Assembly (NCBI RefSeq): GCF_000237805.1
Contig: NZ_CM001376.1
Span: 543,010 to 607,009, forward strand
Reading direction: 5' to 3'
Length of the DNA stretch: 64,000 nucleotides
DNA from: Jonquetella anthropi DSM 22815
Lineage (GTDB): Bacteria > Synergistota > Synergistia > Synergistales > Dethiosulfovibrionaceae
Below, piece by piece: positions 40,163 to 49,055 of the stretch (positions are counted from its first letter, which is position 1; each line of letters opens with the position of its first letter). Both the position numbers and the translations under genes were made by a program. The notes under the pieces are model-generated. The model was not told the origin of the DNA and did no database searches. It saw nothing but the letters and a program-made list of their open reading frames with translations.

Positions 40163-42854
40163 TTACTCGTTCACTCTGTGGATCCACTTCGGCTCGTATT
40201 GAGACAGATCCTTTTTTTCGTCGTAGACGAGAGCCTTCCAGTCCTCGTCGGTCAGACGGTCAGAGGCGTCCCCAAGAAGTTCATAGTAGGACATGGTAAA
40301 CCCTTCGGCCAGACGGGCGCCGCCCGACCGGTCGTCCAAGAACACGACGAGCCGGCGCGGAGTGCCGACTGCCATGTACAACACCGAGTCCTTGGAAGAG
40401 GCGACGTCGGCGATCAGGGCCATTTTCAGCTGATCCCGGTCCTTAGACGAGATGTCAAACATCCCAATCGGCAGGACCGACGGCGGGCAGAACGAGTTGA
40501 TCCACTGGTAATCCCCCAGCGTCATCGAGTCGGTCAGCTCTCTTCGGCAGATCTCGGCCATGCGGGCGAAGTCGTCTGCCAAAGACTGGAACCGGGGCGC
40601 GTAGGACTCACTTTCGTCGTCGCCGTTCAGGTTGAACCGGTCGAGAAAGTCCACGATCCGACGGCAGGCAACCGCCAGCCGGTCGAAGGTCTTGGGCTGA
40701 GGCTCAATGTACCCGCGAAGGATCGGCTGAGGGAACGGGTCAGACAGAATGGCTATGCTGTCGCCGCCGATTTCCGCGGCGCTTTGCTCGGCGTAGAGGA
40801 TCGTGTCGTGTTTCAGCTCGGCCATCGAGGCGGCGGCGGTGTATAGCTTGCGCCACTGCCACGCCTCGGTGTGGCGCCTCGTCGGGCTGTTCCTCGGTAA
40901 AGTAGTCCTGGAGCGTCAGAAACCAGTTGGTGTAGAACGTGTCATTCTCCTTGGAGAACTTCGGCCAGAGCCCGGCTCCCTCTTCCCAATGTTCCTTGTA
41001 CTTTTCGACTGAGGCGTATTCTTCGGTCAGCTCTAACCCAGCCTTGGAGCCGAAAACGGCCAAGGCGTCAGCCGACGGATCGGGCAGGCCGCGTTCCGTT
41101 TCCAAAGGAAGACGGGGCGTCGTCAGGGCGGTGTAGAGCATCGCGTCAAACGTGACCCGTTTGCCCAGCAGGCGGAACTGAGGGGCTTGGGGGTCTTTGG
41201 AGTTGCTCGCCGAAACAAGCTGCTTCTGAGCCGCTTCGGTCAACTGACCGGCCAAGGCGATCATGGCCTCTTTGCTCTTAAAGGCCCCAATTCCCGCGTC
41301 TGAAACCGCCTTCGCAAAGGTAAGGTAAGTGTTGGTGTTCGAGTTGCCGATCAGCTTGGTCAGCGGGTCGTTCAGATCGTTCCAAACCTTTGAAGCCTCA
41401 GGGGCGCTCAGCAGCCGGCAGAACAGAGCTGTCACGGCCGTATGGGCAACGCCATTTTCGTTCGCCACGATGAAAAAGCCCACTGTCCCGAGCAGGGACA
41501 TGCCCCTGAAGTACCGGGACAGGTTTTCGTTCAAGGTGTAGTGACCTCTGGGCTTGTACAGCGCATAGGGCTCTTTAACGCCGGTCAGAGGAGATTCTAT
41601 GGCGCCGGCAGCCGCCATGATCAGGTCATATTCTTGCTTTGCTCGGTTCGACAGGTTCTGTTCTTTTCCGGAAAGAAGCGAGTTCGCAATATCCAGATAG
41701 TCTTTGACGGTCGCCATCGCGTCCGGGCCGAGGGCGGTCTTCTGGTACTCTGGGGCGACGCGGTTCAGCTCGTCTTGCAGGACCGCGACGAGCTTTTGGG
41801 TCATCGGGAGCATGGCTTTTTCTTCGACCTGCTGGAGCGACCGGTCGAAGAGCAGGTGCATCGCGTGAAGTCCAAGGTCGGCGGTCAGGAACCGAGGCAG
41901 AGAGACGCCGCCGGCTGAGGCCGGTTTTTCAGGAGATCTCTCTTCGTCCGACAGGTCGCTGCACTCGTCAGTCAGCTGTCGGTTGTACAGGTCGATCAGA
42001 TCGTCCTGAGTGATAGGTTCCTCGTAGGATCCGTCTCCTTCTGAATCTTCCTTCCCTTGGATAATGCGCCGCGGGTCAAGGTAAAAGCCGTTGGCCGAGA
42101 GGGCTCGGCGGTACGCTTCGTCGTTGGGGACGCCTGACAGCCTGTTCAGGTCAAAAGGCTCGCCGGGGGCCGTCGGCTTGTAGACGGCGAGGTCCTGCAG
42201 GTTCTCTTCGGCGATCCAAGCGTAGCGGCCGCCCAGTCCAGCCTCAGGAGCGACATAAACGTTTTCGTCGTCATCCTGGGCGAGTTCTCCGAGCTTTGTG
42301 TTGCTGAAAGAGATCAGGTGCCACGTTTTGCCGTTCTGGGCGACCGAACCGATCGAGACGACGACGGTTCCCCGACGGAGAGAGAACGGTTTTGCCGGCT
42401 CTGGTTCCTCGTCTTCGGGGTCTTCCACTCCGACGACGGCGATGCAGTACGCCTTGTCGCTCAGCGGAAACTGGCCGGGCATCAGCCACGGGACCACGTC
42501 TTGGCTTGTCACCATGTAGTTTTTCGGCTCTGTGGGTTTGAAGGAATCGGGAATTTGTGCCAGATGAGAAACTGCCACGTATCCGATGGTTGTCTTCCCG
42601 TCGACCACTTGGAGCCAAGACGAATTTTCCAGTTTCCCCGTCAGAATGTTCCCGCGGACGACCCGGGCGGCCTCGTAGACGTCCGGGTCCTTCAGGGTAA
42701 GAGGCGCGTCTTTCGTGGGAAGGGACTCGTACAGTCTGGCGACCGGAGCTGTGACCATCCAACGGTACTCTGAGCGGACGGCTGAGCCGCTTTTGCGACG
42801 GCGTTTGACGCCAGCAGAGCGGCTAAAGCAGCGCAGCAGATGACGTTGGTTCAT
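40163..42854 (-). pseudogene. DUF3160 copy 2, decaying pseudogene
   Basis: Aligns end to end with copies 1 and 3 but is broken in at least three places. (a) After MNQR an 11-base loss relative to copy 1 shifts the frame, so the hydrophobic signal sequence (ICCAALAALLASNAVA) is only in another frame and the ATG-linked frame reads Arg-rich sequence. (b) A second small indel just before RWMVTAPVARLYES restores the frame. (c) A 5-base loss at 40875/40876 (intact copies have AGAAC there) shifts the last 230 codons, after DYFTEEQPDEA. The C-terminal piece survives as an open frame 40163-40825. A truncated cytoplasmic product is possible but export is lost. Confidence 0.85.
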
Positions 42855-42963
42855 CTCGACACCTCTTTGTATGGCGATAAAACCCCAAGACAAGGGGGCC
42901 TCAGGAAATTTTTTGCGTTCGAAGTGGAGAACAATTTTTTGAGGGCTCTTTAAGAAGTGAATT

Positions 42964-42995
42964 AAAGGCCGCGTCGCGAAAGCGCCGCGGCCTTT
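42964..42995 (-). terminator. Hairpin after DUF3160 copy 3
   Basis: Ten-bp stem AAAGGCCGCG/CGCGGCCTTT with an inner CGC/GCG extension, close kin of the split terminator at the cluster end. On the minus strand only a short T-run follows, so it may terminate partially before copy 2. Confidence 0.6.
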
Positions 42996-43004
42996 TGAGT
43001 GCCT

Positions 43005-45734
43005 TTACTTATTTACTTTGTCTGCCCAAACCGGCTCGTACTCGGAAATGTCTTTTTCTTCGTCGTAGACGAGAGACTTCCAGTCCTCGTCGGTCAGCCG
43101 ATCAGCGGCGTTGCCAAGAAGCTCATAGTAGGACATGGTAAACCCTTCGGCCAGACGGGCGCCGCCCGATCGGTCGTCCAAGAACACGACGAGTCGGCGG
43201 GGAGTTCCCACGGCCATATACAGCGCTGTGTCCGCGGACGAAGCGACGTCGGCGATCAGGGCCATCTTCAACTGATCTTTGTTCTCAGAAGAGACGTCAA
43301 ACATCCCAATCGGCAGGACTGACGGCGGGCAGAACGAGTTAATCCACTGGTAGTCTTCCAGAGTCATCGAGTCGGTCAGCTCTCTCCGGCTGATCTCGGC
43401 CATGCGGGCGAAGTCGTCTTCCAGAGCTTGGAACCGCGGCGCGTAGGACTCGCTTTCGTCTTCGCCGTTCAGGTTGAACCTGTCGAGGAAATCCACCATT
43501 CGCCTGCAGGCGTCAGCCAGCCGATCAAAGACCTTGGGCTGAGGCTCGATGTATCCGCGAGGAATCGGCTGGGGGAATGGGGTAGCCAAAAAAGCCGCGC
43601 CGGCGTCTCCCATTTCCGCGCCGCTTTGCTCGGCGTAGAGGATCGTGTCGTGTTTCAGCTCGGCCATCGAAGCGGCGGCGGTGTACAGCTTGCGCCACTG
43701 CCACGCCTCGGTGTGGCAGAATGCCTCGTCGGGCATTTTCTCGGTAAAGTAGTCCTGAAGCGTCAAGAGCCAGTTGGTGTAGAACGTATCGTTCCCCTGG
43801 GAGAACTCCGGCCAGAGCGCGGCGGTCTTGTCCCAGTTTTCCTTGTACTTTTCGACTGAGGCGTATTCGTCTGCAATTTCCGAGCCGGCCTTGGAGCCGA
43901 GAACGGCCAGCGCGTCGGCCGCCGGGTCGGGAAGACGGCGTTTCGTTTCTTCAGGAAGGCGGGGTGTCGTCAGGGCGGTGTACATCATCGCGTCGAACGT
44001 GACCCGCTTGCCCAGCAGGCGGAACTGAGGGGCTTGGGCGTCTTTGGAGTTGGTCGCCGAAACGAGCTGTTTCTGAGCCGCTTGAGTCAACTGGCCGGCC
44101 AAGGCAATCATGGCCTCTTTGCTCTCAAAGGCTCCAATCCCGGCGTCTGAGACGGCCTTCGCAAAGGTAAGATACGTATTGGTGTTCGAGTTGCCGATCA
44201 GCTTAGTCAGCGGGTCGTTCAGGTCGTTCCAAGCCTTTGAAGGCTTGGACGCGCTCAGCAGCCGGCAGAGCAGGGCTGTCACGGCCGTGTTGGCAGCGCC
44301 CTTCTCGTCCGCCGTCACTGCGAATCCCATTGTCCCGAGCAAGGACATTCCCCTGAAATACCGGGACAGGTTCTCGTTCAATGTGTAATGACCTCTAGGC
44401 TTATACAGGGCGTAGATCTCGTCAGCGCCGGTCAATGCGGATTGTTTGGTTCCGATAGCAGCCATGATGCGGTCATATTCTTCCTTTGCCCGGCTTGACA
44501 TCTTCTGAGGTTTCTCGGAAAGAAGCGAGCCCGCAATATCCAAGTAGTCCTTGACAGTCGCTAGGGCGTCCGGGCCAAGGGCGGTCTTCTGATATTCCGG
44601 GGCGATGCGCTTGAGCTCGTCCTGTAGGGCCGAGACGAGCTTTTTGGTCATCGGGAGCAGGGCCTCTTCTTCAACCTGCTGGAGCGATCGGTCGAACAGC
44701 AGATGGAGCATGTGAAGCCCAAGGTCGGCGGTAATGAACCGAGGCAGGGAGATGTTATCGGTAGAAGAGCAGTTTTCAGGAGCCCCTTCTTCATTCGTTC
44801 CTTCGCTGCACTCGTTCGTGCGCTGTCGGTTGTACAGGTCAACCAGGTCGTCCTGTTCGATGCCCGACGGGTAGTAGCCTTCGTCTTCCTCTTCCTCGGA
44901 GTTTTTGGTCCCTAGGATAATACGCCGTGGGTCCAGATAGAAGCCGTTGGCCGCGAGAGCCTGGCGATATGCTTCGTCGTTTGGAACGCCGGACAGTCTG
45001 TTCAGGTCAAACGGCTCGCCGGAGGCCGTTGGCTTGTAGGAGGCGAGGTCCTGCAAGTCCTCTCCGGCGATCCAAGCGTAACGCCCGCCCAGCCCGTCAG
45101 CGACGAGGACGAAGTCATCATCGTCCTCTTCAGCGTAGGCTAAATCCTTGGCTTTTGTGTCGTTGAAAGAAATAAGATGCCACGTCTTTCCGTCTTGGTC
45201 CACAGAGCCGATCGAGACGACGACGGTTCCCCGACGGAGCGAGAACGCTTTTGCCGGTGTGAGATCTCCATCATCGGACTCATCCTCCTCATCCACTCCA
45301 ACGACGGCGAGGCAATACGCGCTGTCGCTAAGCGGGAACTTCCCCGGCATTAGGCACGGGACCACGTCTTGACCCGTGACCATGTAGTTTTTGGGCTCTG
45401 AGGATTTGAAAGAATCGGGGATCTGAGCTAAATGAGAAACGGCCACGTATCCAACGGTCGTCTTTCCGTCGAGGATTTGGAGCCAGGACGAGTTCTTGAG
45501 TTTCCCCGTCAGGATGTTCCCGTGGACGACTCGGGCGGCTTCGTAGAAGTCCGAGTCTTTCTGGGTGAGGGGCTTATCTTTTTTGGGAAGTGACTCGTAC
45601 AGTCTGGCAGCCGGAGCTGTGACCATCCAGCGGGCTGTTTGAGCGGCGGTCTGCGCCGTTTTCGCCATGGCGCTAGGCGCTAATAAAGCTGCTAATGTCG
45701 CACAACAAATAATACTGGCGATTCGCTTGTACAT
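43005..45734 (-). CDS. Secreted DUF3160 family protein, copy 3
   Basis: Exported protein of 909 residues and unknown function, highly similar to copy 1. Signal peptide MYKRIASIICCATLAALLAPSAMA, SH3-like segment (RWMVTAPAARLYESLP..GYVAVSHLAQIP), then the same body with LPRFITADLGLHMLHLLFDRSLQQ and VVFLDDRSGGARLAEGFTMSYYEL. It differs from copy 1 by acidic insertions (DEEDESDDGD near 150, EEDDDD near 205, EEEEDEGYY near 290) and an extra TAQTAAQTA after the signal peptide. GGAGGTGT precedes the ATG, and a small GGGAT/ATCCC hairpin lies just upstream. Confidence 0.8.
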   Translation of the reverse strand: MYKRIASIICCATLAALLAPSAMAKTAQTAAQTARWMVTAPAARLYESLPKKDKPLTQKDSDFYEAARVVHGNILTGKLKNSSWLQILDGKTTVGYVAVSHLAQIPDSFKSSEPKNYMVTGQDVVPCLMPGKFPLSDSAYCLAVVGVDEEDESDDGDLTPAKAFSLRRGTVVVSIGSVDQDGKTWHLISFNDTKAKDLAYAEEDDDDFVLVADGLGGRYAWIAGEDLQDLASYKPTASGEPFDLNRLSGVPNDEAYRQALAANGFYLDPRRIILGTKNSEEEEDEGYYPSGIEQDDLVDLYNRQRTNECSEGTNEEGAPENCSSTDNISLPRFITADLGLHMLHLLFDRSLQQVEEEALLPMTKKLVSALQDELKRIAPEYQKTALGPDALATVKDYLDIAGSLLSEKPQKMSSRAKEEYDRIMAAIGTKQSALTGADEIYALYKPRGHYTLNENLSRYFRGMSLLGTMGFAVTADEKGAANTAVTALLCRLLSASKPSKAWNDLNDPLTKLIGNSNTNTYLTFAKAVSDAGIGAFESKEAMIALAGQLTQAAQKQLVSATNSKDAQAPQFRLLGKRVTFDAMMYTALTTPRLPEETKRRLPDPAADALAVLGSKAGSEIADEYASVEKYKENWDKTAALWPEFSQGNDTFYTNWLLTLQDYFTEKMPDEAFCHTEAWQWRKLYTAAASMAELKHDTILYAEQSGAEMGDAGAAFLATPFPQPIPRGYIEPQPKVFDRLADACRRMVDFLDRFNLNGEDESESYAPRFQALEDDFARMAEISRRELTDSMTLEDYQWINSFCPPSVLPIGMFDVSSENKDQLKMALIADVASSADTALYMAVGTPRRLVVFLDDRSGGARLAEGFTMSYYELLGNAADRLTDEDWKSLVYDEEKDISEYEPVWADKVNK

Positions 45735-45816
45735 TTGGACACCTCCATGGGATCAAAATCCCTGTAAGTGATAAAGAGTTCTCGTCAGCTAGCAGTGGCG
45801 AAGCGAAAGAGGTCCT

Positions 45817-47250
45817 TTATTCCTGAGCCGGCGCTTTCGCGCGTTTTTTCCGACGCAGGAAAATCAGGACGATCAGGGCAATTGCAGCCGCAAGCAGCCC
45901 GCCGCCCAGAAGCGGACGATACGCGAGCCACGCGATCGCGATGATGATGAAGGACCACGCAAGCCCAAGAAGGAAAGCGACGAGCCCAGTTCCAGCTCCT
46001 ACGAGGTCGCCCAAAAACGGCAGCACGTCAGCAACGACCGACAGCGGGCGAAGCAGCATGCCTAAACCGGAGCAGACGAGGACGATTCCGAGGACCCGGA
46101 GAATCCACGCCATGGTTTTATTGGCGCTGTGAGCGTCGGCAAAAAGCGTTTCCTGAGCGACGGTTCCGTTTTCGAGGCGGTGAAATTTATACCCGTTGGA
46201 CGCGGTGTACACGTCAAACGTATCGCCGACCAACTTGGCAACAAACGACACATCGCACGGAAGAACCTGCTTATACGTGATGCGGACGTCGCCCACTGAC
46301 GGTGCGTTCGGCTTGAGCCCTATATAAACTACATTCGCGCGCGGATGAACGTACTGACGGGCAAGTGCCAACTCTGCGCTGACCTCAGGCTGCGCTGGAG
46401 CCGGCTGAGCGGCAGCTGCCTGGGCACCGGCTTCTGGTGCGGGCTGCGACGTCGGTTCAGGCTGGGCTGGCTGGGCGGCAGATTCGGCGCTCGTCTGCGG
46501 GACTAAAACGGGCTGAGGCGCCGGAGATGCCTCAAGCTGAGAGGATTCCACCTGGGCCGGTTGGGCAGGCTGGGCCGGCTGCTGTGTCGGTTGGGCCGGC
46601 TGAGTCTCTGGGGTAACGTTGAGAAGCTCTGCAAGGGCCGCCAGCTGTTCGTCGGTCGGCGCGGCATTCAACGGGGTGCTTCCGCTGACTTCTGAGACGA
46701 GGAACGTGGGGAAGCGGTAGGCCCCCAAATGAGCGTTCGGCGCGTACCAGTTTTCGTCTTCAACTGTCAGCAGCGTGGTGTTCTCGTGTCCGTCAGGATA
46801 CTTGAAATTCGACGAGTCGACGGGGGAAGAGCCCCACCCTTTGTTGTAACTGTACGTCGTCACAGTTTCCTCGCCGCCGCCAACTTTCTTTTTCTTCTCT
46901 GTGCGGGTCGACTCCTGCCACTGGTAGAACTCAACCTGACGGTTGACGGACAGGGCGACGCCTTTGGCGCCGAACGCGTCGTCACCGATAGAGTCCTCGG
47001 TGGTGAGCCGGCCGGTACCGTAGACGACTTTGCCGTTCAAGTCAGCAGCGACAGTTCCCGTGTCGCCGAGAGGAACGGTAACGCTCTTGGCTTCGTTGAT
47101 AGAGTCTCCGGTTTTAACGGTCCGTCCCTCATTCCAGTAAAGCAGCGCTGTCGCGGCGACGAACAAGACAATACCGACAACGATGCCTTTAAAGGAATTC
47201 CCAAAACGGCTTCCCCAACCTGTAGTCGTCGTTTCTGTGTACTGATCCAT
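45817..47250 (-). CDS. TMEM43 (LUMA)-family membrane protein with Pro/Ala/Gln-rich insert
   Basis: Membrane protein of 477 residues. It has the TMEM43-type start (GWGSRFGNSFKGIVVGIVLFVAA then LLYWNEGRTVKT), a large extracytoplasmic loop, and three or four C-terminal helices ending in a basic tail. Within the loop, residues about 215-295 form a low-complexity Pro/Ala/Gln tract (PAQPTQQPAQPAQ), probably extended and flexible. ATG at 47250 is favoured over GTG at 47256 because AAGGAGG sits at the right distance. Bacterial homologues have no known function. Lies between an exported Memo-like protein and the DUF3160 genes in what looks like one transcription unit. Confidence 0.8.
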   Translation of the reverse strand: MDQYTETTTTGWGSRFGNSFKGIVVGIVLFVAATALLYWNEGRTVKTGDSINEAKSVTVPLGDTGTVAADLNGKVVYGTGRLTTEDSIGDDAFGAKGVALSVNRQVEFYQWQESTRTEKKKKVGGGEETVTTYSYNKGWGSSPVDSSNFKYPDGHENTTLLTVEDENWYAPNAHLGAYRFPTFLVSEVSGSTPLNAAPTDEQLAALAELLNVTPETQPAQPTQQPAQPAQPAQVESSQLEASPAPQPVLVPQTSAESAAQPAQPEPTSQPAPEAGAQAAAAQPAPAQPEVSAELALARQYVHPRANVVYIGLKPNAPSVGDVRITYKQVLPCDVSFVAKLVGDTFDVYTASNGYKFHRLENGTVAQETLFADAHSANKTMAWILRVLGIVLVCSGLGMLLRPLSVVADVLPFLGDLVGAGTGLVAFLLGLAWSFIIIAIAWLAYRPLLGGGLLAAAIALIVLIFLRRKKRAKAPAQE

Positions 47251-47307
47251 TTGCACGTCCTCCTTATCCTGTCAGTCAAATATCGGTAAAAAATATCGGA
47301 ACCCGCA

Positions 47308-48027
47308 TTACCGTCGGTACATGATTGAAGCGTGGCCTGTTGTAGAGCTCTTGTCCCCGCCCAACTCACCTGAATTGGTCCGGCCGATGAGAGCTGAACG
47401 ATGAAGGTTCAGCCGGTCAAGCATTTTCAAGAAAAGCCAAGTTCCTTTGGGGCAGTCGTCTTTGATCTGTCCGAAAAGGCGAAAGTCCTGGGCCAACAAG
47501 GCCGCAACGGTAAGATCGTCCTCGGCGTTGCTCGTGGCGACATCTTTATAGTGCGAGAGGTCGCTGCTCAGGATGATGAGACCGTTTTTCGCAAAGAGAG
47601 GGGAAAGCTTGACGGCGGCGACAAGCAGCACGGCAAGAGGCGTTTTGCTGCTCACGATCATCGTCGTCAGCGGGACGTCGGGCCAAAGGACGGAAATTCG
47701 TTTGGCGTGAACCGTCACGCCGTGATCGCGTCGGGTCAAGGGATCGTCGAACTGGATGCCCGATTCTTGGAGCAGCTCCCGCGTTTTTGGATCGTTCCCA
47801 CCGAGTACTATTTTCCCGACAGCCCGGTGAAAATGATCCGGGCTGATGACAAAAATCCTGTCCGGCTTCATCCCGCTTTTGACGATTAGGTCGTAGGTTT
47901 GGTCAATAAGCGGAGAAACTTCGTGGTGCGGCATTAAAAACGCTGCCGGCTCTGCGGCGCAGGGAGAACTCCAGATGGAGAAAAACGCTGCCAGAAGGAA
48001 AATTGTCCTGCGAATGACTGGGATCAC
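47308..48027 (-). CDS. Exported Memo-family protein (AmmeMemoRadiSam system protein B-like)
   Basis: The 239-residue protein has the Memo fold signature: LMPHHEVSPLIDQTYDLI, DRIFVISPDHFH, DHGVTVHAKRISVLWPDVPLTTMIV and LIILSSDLSHYKD, resembling class III extradiol dioxygenases. Unusually it begins with a signal peptide (IPVIRRTIFLLAAFFSIWSSPCAAEP). The usual partners, an AMMECR1 protein and a radical-SAM enzyme, are not adjacent. Start is GTG 48027 with GGAG six bases upstream; the longer frame runs into the preceding gene. Catalytic activity is unknown; most Memo proteins are cytoplasmic, so export suggests a reassigned role. Confidence 0.78.
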   Translation of the reverse strand: MIPVIRRTIFLLAAFFSIWSSPCAAEPAAFLMPHHEVSPLIDQTYDLIVKSGMKPDRIFVISPDHFHRAVGKIVLGGNDPKTRELLQESGIQFDDPLTRRDHGVTVHAKRISVLWPDVPLTTMIVSSKTPLAVLLVAAVKLSPLFAKNGLIILSSDLSHYKDVATSNAEDDLTVAALLAQDFRLFGQIKDDCPKGTWLFLKMLDRLNLHRSALIGRTNSGELGGDKSSTTGHASIMYRR

Positions 48028-48049
48028 AATAGTCTCCGGAAGGCCTGAG

Positions 48050-48808
48050 TTAGTTGCCCCAAGACGACATGTCGAAAGCCCCGTCGGAGCTCGCCCCCTT
48101 GTCGGCGTCGCTTTTTTCCTCTGGGGTGCCAGAACCGTCGGCTGAGAAGTCGAACGCGTTGTCGCCCCCCTGCGAGTTATGTTTTTGGGCCGGTTTCCCC
48201 TTGCCTGTTGAGGAATTGGTGCTCGACGTCTGGTCGTAAACATCCCCGTCGAGGAATTCATCGCCCTTTTGAGTGGACTGGGGGAATCGGACGTCAGAAT
48301 AAATGGCGCAACAGTTGGAGACAAACCAGTACCCGTTGTAATTGCGAAGGATCAGCGGACGGAGCGAGTCTGCGCCGGAGCTTCGGATCGACACTCGCTT
48401 GGCTCCTACATAAGCGGGATCATCTTTTACCTCAACGATGTTGAGAGTGTAGTTTTCCGGGTTCATCGCGTAATTGTTTTTCGGCGACGTCCCTTTCGCG
48501 TAGCTGCGGAAGATATACGGCCGGTCGTACAGCCTTTCCGCGAAGTAGCTGTAAGTGGCCCGTTTTTCCCAGCCCGGCTTTTCTCTCAGACACAGGGCGA
48601 CCATGTTGGACGCTTCTTCGTTCAGGTCTTCCTCTAGGTAGGCGTAAACCGCGTCAAAGAACATTCGTGCGGCGCCCTCAGGAGTCTTCGCTACCCTTTT
48701 GTACTCGTCCCGGAAGGTTTGAAAATTCCTTGGCAGACGCGCCTGAGCTCCGCCGGCTAAGCACGCGAACAGAAGGAATACTGCGGCGCCACAGAAAAAT
48801 TTTTTCAT
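48050..48808 (-). CDS. Secreted protein of unknown function
   Basis: Protein of 252 residues with signal peptide MKKFFCGAAVFLLFACLAGGAQA (ATG at 48808, AAGGAGG eight bases upstream). The folded part, about 30-175, contains TPEGAARMFFDAVYAYLEED, RPYIFRSYAKGTSPKNNYAMN and LRNYNGYWFVSN, the last resembling a substrate-binding or NTF2-like strand. It may be a DUF6935-type domain, but I am not certain. Residues 180-252 are Ser/Gly/Asp-rich and likely disordered. Ends 22 bases before the Memo-like gene, so co-expressed with it. Confidence 0.75.
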   Translation of the reverse strand: MKKFFCGAAVFLLFACLAGGAQARLPRNFQTFRDEYKRVAKTPEGAARMFFDAVYAYLEEDLNEEASNMVALCLREKPGWEKRATYSYFAERLYDRPYIFRSYAKGTSPKNNYAMNPENYTLNIVEVKDDPAYVGAKRVSIRSSGADSLRPLILRNYNGYWFVSNCCAIYSDVRFPQSTQKGDEFLDGDVYDQTSSTNSSTGKGKPAQKHNSQGGDNAFDFSADGSGTPEEKSDADKGASSDGAFDMSSWGN

Positions 48809-48863
48809 CAGATGTGCCTCCTTCATAAGAATAACGTCGTTGATTCGACGGAAAAACACCGAG

Positions 48864-49055
48864 TTAATGGGGTGGAACGGCCGGAACTTTTAAAGGCATT
48901 TCCGCCTGTTCAAGGCTTCCGGGGCGCAGGCTTTCTGCTGACTGAACTTCGCCGTGGCGCTTGACCGGGTCGGCCGGAGGCGTAAGTCGGCAGGCGGCCC
49001 ATAAAAGAGCGCCAGCGGCGAGGATTGCCAGAAAAATGAGTGATCGTCTTGTCAT
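48864..49055 (-). CDS. Small putative lipoprotein
   Basis: Sixty-three residues: basic N-terminus, one hydrophobic segment (SLIFLAILAAGALLWAAC) whose end looks like a lipobox (LWAAC), then a short Pro-rich hydrophilic tail. The ATG overlaps the stop of the LuxR-type regulator (ATGA), which argues for a real coupled gene. I do not recognise a family. Placement next to a membrane-bound regulator suggests a possible sensing or partner role, as inference only. Confidence 0.6.
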   Translation of the reverse strand: MTRRSLIFLAILAAGALLWAACRLTPPADPVKRHGEVQSAESLRPGSLEQAEMPLKVPAVPPH

